The notes under the pieces are model-generated. The model saw only the letters and a program-made list of their open reading frames with translations, was not told the DNA's origin and did no database searches. Positions 1 to 7,830 of a DNA stretch of 26,482 nucleotides are shown in pieces (the first letter of the stretch is position 1; each line of letters opens with the position of its first letter). The position numbers were made by a program, and so were the translations under genes. The stretch comes from an uncultured Porphyromonadaceae bacterium (GTDB lineage Bacteria > Bacteroidota > Bacteroidia > Bacteroidales > Muribaculaceae): contig URII01000034.1 in the NCBI GenBank assembly GCA_900547825.1, positions 1 through 26,482 on the forward strand, in the 5' to 3' direction.

Positions 1-45
1 TGGGTCAGCTTATAAAGAAAATAAAAACAGTGAAAGGAGTGAAAG

Positions 46-858
46 ATGTCACACGTCAGAATTAGAATGGCTGCCATAGCCTTGGGTTTGATTTCGTTAT
101 GCGGATGTTCCGGATCATCGGGTGAGAAGGACAGAGCAGCCGGTCTTTATGCACAGGCCGATTCGGCATTGAATGCCGGACAGTTTGTAATGGCCAAAGC
201 GTTGCTTGATTCGTTGGATTCCACATGTCCTGCCGAGGTCGAGGTGCGCCGCAAGGGGATGGCTCTCATGGCCCGTGTAAGGGAGGGCATGACTCAGCGT
301 GAGCTTGAACTCACCGATTCCATGCTTGTGGTGACTATGCTCCGGAATGATTCCATCACGGCGTCGTTGAAGAAAGTAGCCAACGATATTGAGCCATATT
401 ATGTGGTGGCGGGTCAGGGTGATATTACACCGGGCACCCTGACGGCCCGGCTTACGCCTGACGGAGACCTCTATATAATATCATGTGTCGGATCGGGACA
501 TGGGCATACATCGGTCAGTGTCAGTGACGGTGTGGAAAGTGCCTCTACAGTGGCTGTGGCCTATGACGGAGAGCGCAATGACCGTTCGGGAGGCGTGGAG
601 ACAGTGCATTACCTTGGCGCGGAATGCGATTCGCTGGCTAAGTTCATAGCATCACGTCAGGGACAGGCGTTGAACGTCACATTCAACGGACGTAAGCCTT
701 ATAGAGCATCGCTTACATCCGGCAGGGCCGCGTCAGTTGCCTCCCTATATAATCTATCAAAGGGCATAAGAGATGTCAAGACCCTCTCTCTGAAGAAAGA
801 AGGCCTTGAAAAGCAGTTGGCTATAACACGGACACAACTGGCCCGCACAGCTGAATAA
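46..858 (+). CDS. Unrecognised lipoprotein with helical N-terminus and coiled-coil C-terminus
   Basis: The 270-residue protein begins with a basic and hydrophobic signal peptide ending in a lipobox (L-C-G-C, Cys21), so it should be a lipidated envelope protein. Residues about 28-100 look like a helical, TPR-like hairpin (alternating Ala/Leu, 'AKALLDSLDS'). Residues about 115-225 look like beta-rich strands with Gly/Ser/Thr. The last 35 residues (from about 235) are a charged heptad-like helix. The start is supported by AAGGAG about 8 nt upstream of the ATG, unusual for this group where most genes here lack such a site. It is convergent with the gene at 862, with only 3 bp between stop codons. 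I do not recognise the family; a role in envelope assembly or stress sensing would be guesswork. Confidence 0.8.
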   Translation: MSHVRIRMAAIALGLISLCGCSGSSGEKDRAAGLYAQADSALNAGQFVMAKALLDSLDSTCPAEVEVRRKGMALMARVREGMTQRELELTDSMLVVTMLRNDSITASLKKVANDIEPYYVVAGQGDITPGTLTARLTPDGDLYIISCVGSGHGHTSVSVSDGVESASTVAVAYDGERNDRSGGVETVHYLGAECDSLAKFIASRQGQALNVTFNGRKPYRASLTSGRAASVASLYNLSKGIRDVKTLSLKKEGLEKQLAITRTQLARTAE

Positions 859-861
859 ATA

Positions 862-1710
862 TTATCTGATTTTTCCGGGTACGGTAGACACCTGGGCTTT
901 GACATCCCATTTGCCTGCGCAGGTGAATGAAATGCTGCCGTTGTCAATGAACGGGATCTCAATTTTGAGATCCTTGATTTCGAATCTCGGATAGGGTACC
1001 CCGCCGCTCACGGGGATTACGGAGGCTAATTCTGCCGAGAAACCTTGGGCTGAGAGAGTAAGTGGTATGGAGGGTACTGTGAGAGTCATCGGGAAAGGCA
1101 TTCCGAAACCGAAGAATGCTTTTTCCATTGTCATGTCCACAGTCATATTCTGTGTGTCGAATGTAAAATGATAGTACATTTCGAGGTTTTCATTTTCCTC
1201 TGTTCCTCCGGTTGCTTCGCGGGTCACGGTTTTTCCGAAAGCATACTCCTCAGCCGGGAAAGTAGCTATATAGGTCATATCATCAAGATAAGCCACAGTG
1301 TAGCTGATAGGTGCCGGTTTGTTATCCACGCGGCGGTCAGCGTAATATGCCATGTAGCGTTCGATATGAACTTGATTTTCCGGCTCCTGCGGATCACGTT
1401 TATCTATACATGTGACTCCGTTTATACTGGCTATCCAGGGCAGGTTGGGTAATGTGATGGTTTCGGGCGCTGATCCCGGATAACGGCGGAAATTTATGAT
1501 CTCGGCATCAGCTTTTCCGCGTGAGTCGATTGTAAGACGGGTGGTGGAGGGCGGCATGATCACTTTTTGTCCCGACTGCGGATTGAAGTAGTAGCAGAAC
1601 GATGGAGAAAGCGTTACATCTTCCTTATGTCCGTCAATGTCATCGCTGCATGAAACGAGGCTTAACAAGGCTACAGCCAGTGTTGAAGTCCTGATAATGT
1701 TCTTGTTCAT
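862..1710 (-). CDS. Unrecognised lipoprotein paired with a TonB-dependent receptor
   Basis: A 282-residue protein with a lipoprotein signal peptide (L-V-S-C, Cys21) followed by an Asp-rich segment typical of exported Bacteroidetes lipoproteins. The mature part is predicted mostly beta, with many aromatic and Pro residues and no catalytic motif I recognise. The last 80 residues contain alternating Pro/hydrophobic strands (around 'PFPMTLTVPSIPLTL'). It begins 11 nt downstream of the TonB-receptor stop on the same strand, so the two are almost certainly co-transcribed. By analogy with other receptor-lipoprotein pairs it may be a surface or periplasmic ligand-binding partner. It shows no SusD-like features (too short, no TPR-like core). 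Function remains inference from context. Confidence 0.8.
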   Translation of the reverse strand: MNKNIIRTSTLAVALLSLVSCSDDIDGHKEDVTLSPSFCYYFNPQSGQKVIMPPSTTRLTIDSRGKADAEIINFRRYPGSAPETITLPNLPWIASINGVTCIDKRDPQEPENQVHIERYMAYYADRRVDNKPAPISYTVAYLDDMTYIATFPAEEYAFGKTVTREATGGTEENENLEMYYHFTFDTQNMTVDMTMEKAFFGFGMPFPMTLTVPSIPLTLSAQGFSAELASVIPVSGGVPYPRFEIKDLKIEIPFIDNGSISFTCAGKWDVKAQVSTVPGKIR

Positions 1711-1721
1711 AATGATTTATT

Positions 1722-3989
1722 TTAGTTTAATCCGAAATTTGTATTCAGGTTTATGCGCAGTGTGGCTCCTATGCGGCATGGTGCACCGCGCTGTGTGAAG
1801 CGGTTGCCCATGGACATGAAGCTGAACACATCATGGCGTGTGGATGTGAAATTGGTGCTCCACACCTCCAATGAATAATATTTGCCGGCGGCAGTGACTG
1901 ATGCTCCCGGAAGCATATAAAAAGGCTGTGACCATTCGTTGGCTTCATCCCAGTATATGCGTCCCACGCCACGGCAATCCACTGCCACGCGGATGTTGCT
2001 CAACATCTTTGAATTTCCGCTGATATTGAATGTGTAGGCTGCCGAGAGCCACAGGGTGTTGGAGGGTGCATAGGGCACATGCTTGCCATCGTAGTCACGG
2101 CGTCCGTCGTTGAAGCTGACGAAACGTGCATCGGTAAATCCATATGAGGCATGGAGCGATATTTCCCTTGTGGGCATGTAGCGTGCTGTGAGCTCGCATC
2201 CGAAACTGCGTGTTTTGCCCGCATTGGCCATTATCCGGCCTGTAGTGGTGCCGTAAGGAAACATTGTAAGCTGCTGGTCGCGGCAGTCGATATAGAACAT
2301 GGTGAAATCGCCCGACAGGCCGAAATCAGTGTGCCGGAGTTTTATCCCGGCTTCGTAATTCCAGGATGTCTCCGGGCGGTAGCTTACTATCTCGTCAATG
2401 TCGTAGGCCATTGCAAGTCCCATTTTGCTCATCAGCTGCTGCTGTAGAACATCGCTGAACATCTGGGTGTTGAATCCTCCTGCCTTATAGCCTTTGGCCA
2501 CAGAGCCCCAAAGGGATAGGTTTGCTGCCGGGCGGTAAGTCAATGATATTTTAGGTATCAGCTGAAGGAATGAAGAGTTCAGTTTGCCATTTTCGTCTAT
2601 ATCTACAGCCTGAGTCCCCAGAATATCTGTTGCGGCTCCATCTGTCATATTGTGGATCGTGAATGATGTGCTGCACCGGCTGCGGTAGGAGAGCCGTGAA
2701 TCCTCGTAATCGATTCGCAGTCCACCTTCGGCTGTGAAATTGCCGAAATGAAAACGGCTGCGGTGATAGGCGGCCAGGCCGTAGGTGGATGGCGAAAAGG
2801 AGCTGTGCAAAGGAAATTCGGTCTCATTCCATGATATGGGATAATCCATGTTGGCCTCGTTCCGGTGGTCCACGATGAGTGATTTTATACCAGTTTCCTT
2901 GAATGTTACCGGGGCGTCCATGCGTCCGGACTTAAAGAACCCGAAAACGCCTCCAAGCCATTCCCAGCAACCTGTCTTTCCTTCGGCCACAATGTCCTGC
3001 GTCAATGAGTTTTCATGGCGTTTCTGCGACAGGATGAAATAGCTTTCGGGAAGGAAATCCTGATCAAGCGTCATGTTGTCGCGGATATATTGCCACGATG
3101 TTATCGACGAAACTTTTACTTTCGCGGTGTTCCACACAGCCGTAAGCCCGTCGCTTACTGTTGTGCGGCGGTAGAAACACGGATCGTTGTAGTTTATCAG
3201 CCCTGTGGCGGCATACTCGTAAGGATAGCCGTTCTGGCGGCATACGTTGAATGCGGCTACATTGTCGATGGTAAACGAGCGTGAGGGACGGTATATGGTT
3301 TTCCATCGTGCGGATTCCGAGTCGAGCCGTCCGGTGCGGGAGTTGTCGTAGCTGTTGTGGAAAAAGCCGTCAGTGTGGGAATAGCCTGCGGTGAGCGACA
3401 TGCCTGTTTGGGCGCTGAACCGGGCGAGAGCAGTGGCCGATGCGCGGAACGTGTTGTAGGATCCGTATTCAAGCATTGCTTTAATGCCTTCATGACGCAT
3501 CGGCGAGAGGGTGTAGACATTTATCAATCCGGCCATTGTGTTGCGTCCGAAAAGTATGGTCTGCGGTCCTCTCATAACTTCTACACGCTCAATGTCGCTC
3601 ATCTCGAAGTCAAAGGCGTCTTTGTTAAGAAACGGTACATTGTCAACGTTAAGGCCTACAACGGGTTGGTCTATCCGAGCTCCGAGCCCACGGACATAAA
3701 TAGAGGATGTCATAGGGGATCCATAGGCTGGCATATAGAAGTTTGGCGCGATCTCGCTTATCTCTTTTATCGACTGTATGTTCAGGCGTTCGATCACACT
3801 TCTACCCACCACAGTGGCCGCCACAGGGCCGGAGGGCATGTCGCTTCCCGTTTTGATGGCTGTGACACTTATCTCGTCGAGTTTTCTGAGAGTGTCGGAG
3901 GGACACTCATGTGCGGTGGCGTTGGCTGCGGACGCCTGTATGGCGGTCCACAAGCACATACTCACTATAATTACCACACATTTGTTCAT
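1722..3989 (-). CDS. TonB-dependent outer-membrane receptor (non-SusC type)
   Basis: An outer-membrane beta-barrel receptor that would import a ligand using energy from TonB/ExbBD. The open frame extends up to 4025 (767 residues), but I choose the ATG at 3989 (755 residues, 'MNKCVVII') because it gives a clean signal peptide and because a promoter-like sequence sits at 3995-4025. The adjacent ATG at 3992 is equally possible. After the signal peptide comes a TonB-box-like segment ('LDEISVTAIKT'), then a plug domain (about residues 55-160) with 'VEVMRGPQTILFGRNTMAG', classic for this family. About 550 residues of barrel end in an aromatic/Asn-rich last strand. There is no carboxypeptidase-regulatory-like N-terminal extension, so it is not a SusC-type glycan receptor. 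The substrate (iron chelate, cobalamin or other) cannot be read from sequence. It is followed by the lipoprotein at 862-1710. Confidence 0.9.
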   Translation of the reverse strand: MNKCVVIIVSMCLWTAIQASAANATAHECPSDTLRKLDEISVTAIKTGSDMPSGPVAATVVGRSVIERLNIQSIKEISEIAPNFYMPAYGSPMTSSIYVRGLGARIDQPVVGLNVDNVPFLNKDAFDFEMSDIERVEVMRGPQTILFGRNTMAGLINVYTLSPMRHEGIKAMLEYGSYNTFRASATALARFSAQTGMSLTAGYSHTDGFFHNSYDNSRTGRLDSESARWKTIYRPSRSFTIDNVAAFNVCRQNGYPYEYAATGLINYNDPCFYRRTTVSDGLTAVWNTAKVKVSSITSWQYIRDNMTLDQDFLPESYFILSQKRHENSLTQDIVAEGKTGCWEWLGGVFGFFKSGRMDAPVTFKETGIKSLIVDHRNEANMDYPISWNETEFPLHSSFSPSTYGLAAYHRSRFHFGNFTAEGGLRIDYEDSRLSYRSRCSTSFTIHNMTDGAATDILGTQAVDIDENGKLNSSFLQLIPKISLTYRPAANLSLWGSVAKGYKAGGFNTQMFSDVLQQQLMSKMGLAMAYDIDEIVSYRPETSWNYEAGIKLRHTDFGLSGDFTMFYIDCRDQQLTMFPYGTTTGRIMANAGKTRSFGCELTARYMPTREISLHASYGFTDARFVSFNDGRRDYDGKHVPYAPSNTLWLSAAYTFNISGNSKMLSNIRVAVDCRGVGRIYWDEANEWSQPFYMLPGASVTAAGKYYSLEVWSTNFTSTRHDVFSFMSMGNRFTQRGAPCRIGATLRINLNTNFGLN

Positions 3990-4025
3990 CATGACAAATT
4001 TAGCCATGATTACCGGGGTGTGCAA
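3987..4025 (-). promoter_or_regulatory. Promoter of the TonB receptor/lipoprotein unit, abutting the start codon
   Basis: Read on the minus strand, TTG (4025-4023) is followed after 20 nt by TAAATTTG (4002-3995), matching the Bacteroidetes -33 / -7 pattern (TTTG, 19-21 nt, TAnnTTTG). A start site a few nt past the -7 box would fall at about 3988-3992, on top of the ATGs at 3992 and 3989. This implies a leaderless or nearly leaderless mRNA and argues against the longer open frame starting at 4025. Confidence 0.5.
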
Positions 4026-4049
4026 TCCCCATTTATGGTGATAAACGGA

Positions 4050-5153
4050 TCAGGCTTCGGAGTCCCCGGATGCTATATGGACATCCATCTGCGGGAACGG
4101 GAAAGAGATGCCGTGCAAGGGGAGCTCAGTGTAGATTTTTTCATTTACGGAATAATATACATCCCAGAAATCCTTTGAGTTGACCCATGCGCGGGTAACG
4201 AGATTCACGCTGCTGTCGGCCAGTTCCGCGAGATTTACCGATGGTGAGCGATCCACTTTAGGCATGAGGCGCCGCAGTTCGGCGTCACGCCGCTCCTCAA
4301 AGGTCTCTATATGGGCCTTGACCCGTCTGCCATGCCTATGGAAAAGACGCCATAGCAGGTTGCGTTTTACCGGCTTTTCGTTTTCGGTATCATTGTTTTC
4401 TGTTTCCGGTTGTTGTGGATTCGGCTCTGTTTCGGCTTCCTCAATGTATTTTTTCACCACACGCGTATCAGACGAGAGAATGCCGAGTATCACCTCGCGG
4501 GCTTTGTCAACATCGTCGCCATAGCTTATAGCTACAGTCCACTCAACGCGCCGGAATGTTTCACGTGACCAGTTGTTGATGCTGCCGGTTGACAACCCTC
4601 CGTTGGGTATGATTATGGACTTGTTGTCGGGAGTGACTATGATAGTGTGGAAAATCTGTATTTCCTTTACCGATCCTGCATAACCTTGTGCTTCAATGAA
4701 ATCGCCTATCTTGTATGGTTTTAACAGAAGTATCAGTACTCCTCCGGCAAAATTCTGCAATGTGCCGCTCAGAGCCATGCCTATGGCCACACCGGCTGAT
4801 GCGAAAATGGCTATGAATGAGCTTGTTTCGATACCTATAATCCCTATAACGGTGACTATGAGGATGAAGAAGAGCACCATCTTGATAAGGCTTAGCACAA
4901 ATGTCGACAATGACCGGTCGACCTGACGCTTGAGCAATACCGTTGATGTGAAGCGGTAAAGCTTGTTGATTATGAAGCGCCCTACATAGAACACAAATAT
5001 GGCAAGTGCAAGATGTATGGCAAAATCCACCAGTCCGTTGACGAGCTTTTCGGCCATATCGTCGAACGACAACGATTTCAGTGCCCGGATTTCCTCATTT
5101 ACGGAAGGGATGGAATCGGTGGGGACAATGTCGGGTAGTTGCAGCAGTTTCAT
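4050..5153 (-). CDS. MscS-family mechanosensitive channel with a cytosolic insert
   Basis: A 367-residue inner-membrane channel of the small-conductance mechanosensitive family, which opens under membrane tension to release solutes in hypo-osmotic shock. Three hydrophobic segments are visible (about 41-62, 82-106, 108-145). The third has the Gly/Ala-rich pore-helix pattern 'GVAIGMALSGTLQNFAGG', followed by the beta domain with 'DFIEAQGYAGSV' and 'PNGGLSTG'. The C-terminal alpha/beta domain ends in 'HGISFPFPQMDVHI', typical of the family. Between about residues 237 and 303 sits a highly charged segment (acidic, Gln/Asn/Glu-rich, then Arg/His-rich) that common members of about 280-290 residues lack. 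It starts 5 nt after the C11 protease gene and is probably co-transcribed with it. Confidence 0.92.
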   Translation of the reverse strand: MKLLQLPDIVPTDSIPSVNEEIRALKSLSFDDMAEKLVNGLVDFAIHLALAIFVFYVGRFIINKLYRFTSTVLLKRQVDRSLSTFVLSLIKMVLFFILIVTVIGIIGIETSSFIAIFASAGVAIGMALSGTLQNFAGGVLILLLKPYKIGDFIEAQGYAGSVKEIQIFHTIIVTPDNKSIIIPNGGLSTGSINNWSRETFRRVEWTVAISYGDDVDKAREVILGILSSDTRVVKKYIEEAETEPNPQQPETENNDTENEKPVKRNLLWRLFHRHGRRVKAHIETFEERRDAELRRLMPKVDRSPSVNLAELADSSVNLVTRAWVNSKDFWDVYYSVNEKIYTELPLHGISFPFPQMDVHIASGDSEA

Positions 5154-5158
5154 AAGGG

Positions 5159-6310
5159 TCAGTCGATAAGCAACGGATTATACGAAACAACATCTTTCCA
5201 CCACGCCTGGTTCATATATCCGAACATTCCGGCTGATGCAGGGTCACGCGCTATCCACGATCCCATGCCGCAATATCCTGTAAGATCGATCAATCCCTGC
5301 CACATCGAAGGTGTGGCGTCGTGATAGACCACACACTTTGCAAGTGCAGTATCCCATTCGGAAACAAGAGTGGGATCGGATATATCAAGATGGTGGATAT
5401 AGTCGGCCATGTCATAGATGGTGCAGGAGGCGACCATGTAGGGTTTGCCGCGGTAGCTGTCGGGAAGGGCAGGGGCGGTTTGCATTATGGCACGGGTGGC
5501 CTCTGCCAGTTCGTCAAGATGGCCGGTGTCGATTACCGACATGGTGCATGAACGCATCGATCCCGGCTGGGCATCGTAATACTCGAATGTGGTGCGGGCG
5601 GCACCTACTATATCGGCCTTATCTTTCAGGAAATATGGCAGAGTCGATTCGTAAGGCATGCCTGTGGCCGGAAGTTCGGCGGTGGAACCTGCTATGACCG
5701 GAGCAAGATTGCGGAGCTCGTAGACCACCTCGACGGTTATGCCGTGGCATGAATCGAAATAAATGAATTCCCATCCGGTGCCGTCAAGTGCCTTGGCCAG
5801 GGATGATATTTTCATAGTCATGGTGCGGTCCTGTCCCCACGAGCGTGAGTATTTGTTTTCCTGCCATCCGTCGCTGTGGCTCCAGAGAATTATACCGTAA
5901 TTATCGGCCGGAGAGATATTTTTCATGTCGCGGATCACCTGACGCATGCGGTTTACATCCACGGAATAGACCTCAGGGTCGAATTCATAGCGCTTCTCCA
6001 CTTTCAAGCCTTGCCGCGTCAGGGATTCGAGAGTAGCCTCACCGCCGGAAGCCACGTGATATACCATCACATCGCATCCGTTGAAATTACCGGTGCGGGC
6101 CCAGCTTTCCATTTCCGCGATATCGTCATGGTCATAACCGTAGTGGCCGAGTGAATTGTCGGCAAGCATATATACGAGGACACACCGGCGCGAGGTCGGC
6201 TGCGGTTCGTCGGCAGTGTCCTTGTCGGAACATGACCACAAGGCAAGTGCCGATAGTGTGACAATGGTCAGTTTATAAATGAGATTAAAAAACAGTCGTG
6301 TATACATCAT
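5159..6310 (-). CDS. Clostripain-family (C11) cysteine peptidase, lipoprotein
   Basis: A 383-residue exported protease-like protein. The signal peptide ends in a lipobox-like L-W-S-C (Cys27) followed by an Asp-rich stretch, so it is likely lipid-anchored. The C11/clostripain core is seen as 'VLVYMLADNSL' (about 44-54), the catalytic His in 'ILWSHSDGW' (His145), and the catalytic Cys in 'FDSCHG' (Cys188). The family cleaves after basic residues, often after autoprocessing, but specificity here is not readable. 'GIILWSHSDGW' carries Ser-Asp where many relatives have Gly-Gly. The MscS-like gene follows after 5 nt. A TAACTTTG box (6322-6315 on the minus strand) lies immediately upstream of the ATG at 6310, without a good -33 partner. 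Confidence 0.88.
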   Translation of the reverse strand: MMYTRLFFNLIYKLTIVTLSALALWSCSDKDTADEPQPTSRRCVLVYMLADNSLGHYGYDHDDIAEMESWARTGNFNGCDVMVYHVASGGEATLESLTRQGLKVEKRYEFDPEVYSVDVNRMRQVIRDMKNISPADNYGIILWSHSDGWQENKYSRSWGQDRTMTMKISSLAKALDGTGWEFIYFDSCHGITVEVVYELRNLAPVIAGSTAELPATGMPYESTLPYFLKDKADIVGAARTTFEYYDAQPGSMRSCTMSVIDTGHLDELAEATRAIMQTAPALPDSYRGKPYMVASCTIYDMADYIHHLDISDPTLVSEWDTALAKCVVYHDATPSMWQGLIDLTGYCGMGSWIARDPASAGMFGYMNQAWWKDVVSYNPLLID

Positions 6311-6492
6311 TATACAAAGTTACTGAAAATCCCCGGATTTACCCCTATCCGCAAACACAATTTAATATTCATTATGACGGCCGAATAAATTATCTGAGAT
6401 GATTGTTGAAAAATTTGTTGATTGAACAATAATAGAATAAGTGAAGACGCTGAAATTCATGGCTGATATGTATTTAATTTACATAAAATGAT

Positions 6493-6500
6493 TAACTTTG
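6493..6500 (+). promoter_or_regulatory. Possible -7 box upstream of the interrupted nuclease gene
   Basis: TAACTTTG on the plus strand matches TAnnTTTG. No TTTG or TTG lies at the expected 19-21 nt upstream, so it is a weak candidate. If used, it would give a leader of about 100 nt that contains the palindrome at 6559-6578. Confidence 0.25.
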
Positions 6501-6558
6501 GTCGGTTCTTCGCAAGGACGCTATGTTAGTGTATACAACTTCGTTAGAGCGAGTATTG

Positions 6559-6578
6559 AATAGATAATATTATCTATT
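6559..6578. repeat. Perfect 20-bp palindrome 25 bp before the nuclease gene start
   Basis: The half-site AATAGATAAT (6559-6568) is followed directly by its exact reverse complement (6569-6578). It is AT-rich, has no loop, and ends 25 nt before the ATG at 6604, with a T-run between. The absence of a loop favours a dimeric protein-binding site over a terminator. No regulator gene is adjacent. Confidence 0.6.
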
Positions 6579-6603
6579 TAAAGACTCATCATTTTTTTGA
6601 GTT

Positions 6604-7707
6604 ATGGTAAAGTCAGAAAATAAACCGGCATTTGTAAAACGTGATACTATTATTGCGGGCAAGGAGTATGTGCGACTTTTGAACACGTTGAAAGAGCGTT
6701 TCCAAAGGTCGCAGATTAAGGCTGCGGTTAAAGTCAACACATCTATGCTGGAATATTACTGGTACATGGGGCGAGATATCTCAAGGCTTCATGAGGCAGC
6801 CAAATGGGGAAGCGCATTTTTCGATTGCCTTAGCCTTGACCTCAAGGCGGCTTTTCCCGGCCAGACAGGTTTTTCCGTTACCAATATCAAGTATGCCAAA
6901 CGGTGGTATGAGTTTTATAATCAAAATGATATAATTCGTCACCAAGTTGGTGACGAATTTGAAATGCCGATAGATTTCGGAATGGTGCCGTGGAAACATC
7001 ATGTATACATATTTACTCATTCCCAATCAGTAGCAGAGGCTATTTTCTATGTCGAAGAGACTGTAAAGAATAGTTGGAGCCGTTCCCAACTTGAAACACA
7101 GATAGATGACAACCTATATGGGAAACAAGGTCATGCCATAACCAATTTCGATGAGAAATTACCGGCTCCATATAGCGGTCTCGCAAAGGCTATATTGAAA
7201 AGCCCCTATGATTTCAGATTCATTGACAAGAGAATTACGACCGAGAAGCAATTGGAAGATGAACTTGCGACAAACATAACCCGATTCCTACTTTAGTTAG
7301 GACAAGGTTTCGCGTATGTCGGTCGTCAGATAGAACTGAAAATGCCGAAAGGACAGACTTTCGTTCCCGATATGATATTCTATCACACGAGACTCAAATC
7401 ATATATAGTATGTGAATTGAAAGTCGTGCCGTTTATTCCTGATTTTGCAGGAAAACTGAATTTCTATGTATCCGCAGTAGATGAGTTGATGAAACAACCC
7501 GATGACAATCCAACAATAGGATTGCTTATTTGTAAATCAAAAGATGACACAGTTGTTGAATGGTCGTTCCGCGGTATGAACCAGCCTCTCGGAGTTGCCG
7601 AATATCAGCTTAAAGAATTCATTTCCGAAAAAGCTGCGAAACTATTGCCATCAGAGGCTGAATTACAGAATATCATAGATACTTATGATGACGTATCGGA
7701 TGACTGA
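6604..7707 (+). pseudogene. DUF1016/YhcG-type PD-(D/E)XK nuclease gene interrupted by in-frame TAG
   Basis: Two open segments, 6604-7296 and the segment after it to 7707, lie in the same frame and are separated only by a TAG at 7294-7296. Together they encode what would be a 367-codon protein, the usual size of the family. The first part matches the DUF1016 N-terminal domain ('ALFERGWS'-like region here 'KNSWSRSQLETQID', ending 'LATNITRFLL'). The second resumes 'LGQGFAYVGRQIEL' and carries the nuclease core: Asp256 in 'VPDMIFYH', then Glu271-Leu-Lys273 in 'CELK', and 'NPTIGLLICKS'. The family consensus has Glu at the stop position, so one GAG-to-TAG change explains it. An ATG at 7342 could restart translation of the catalytic half. 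The gene is AT-rich (sampled lines 33-42% GC versus about 60% in glgP), suggesting acquisition. Such proteins are often tied to restriction or mobile regions. Confidence 0.8.
6933..6959. repeat. 27-bp perfect inverted repeat inside the nuclease coding region
   Basis: AATTCGTCACCAA (6933-6945), a single G (6946), then TTGGTGACGAATT (6947-6959) form 13-bp perfect arms around one base. It lies in frame and encodes part of 'IIRHQVGDEFE', just before 'MPIDFGMVPWKHH'. Such a long perfect palindrome inside a coding region is not expected by chance. Confidence 0.85.
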
Positions 7708-7726
7708 GAATTTCAAAAATCAATAG

Positions 7727-7750
7727 TCTAATCAGTCAATCATCTAATCA
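7727..7750 (+). repeat. Three imperfect 8-bp tandem units
   Basis: TCTAATCA, GTCAATCA, TCTAATCA occur back to back about 20 nt after the nuclease stop. The first and third units are identical; the second differs at two positions. Short and AT-rich; meaning unknown. Confidence 0.4.
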
Positions 7751-7778
7751 TTCTGCCTGCAAGTATGCAAGGTAGAAT
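7750..7778. terminator. Weak imperfect hairpin after the nuclease gene
   Basis: ATTCTGCCTGCA and TGCAAGGTAGAAT pair with one mismatch and one bulge around AAGTA. It could end the nuclease transcript, but there is no T-run. Confidence 0.25.
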
Positions 7779-7830
7779 AGGATACAAGGCTTGAATGAGT
7801 AAGAATACGTTATTGTGGGGAAGAAATAGG

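Noticed and set aside
1..15. Possible last codons of an upstream gene (TGG GTC AGC TTA TAA)
   Set aside because: Five codons at the window edge cannot be tested; any frame would show something similar.
3357..4178. 273-codon plus-strand open frame
   Set aside because: It lies antisense to the TonB receptor and MscS genes, has no family resemblance and crosses both the gene boundary and the receptor promoter; it is a shadow frame.
7294..7296. TAG read as glutamine through an alternative genetic code, as in some gut phages
   Set aside because: The regulator gene at 15631-17217 ends in TAG and no phage genes are present, so a simple nonsense mutation is more likely.
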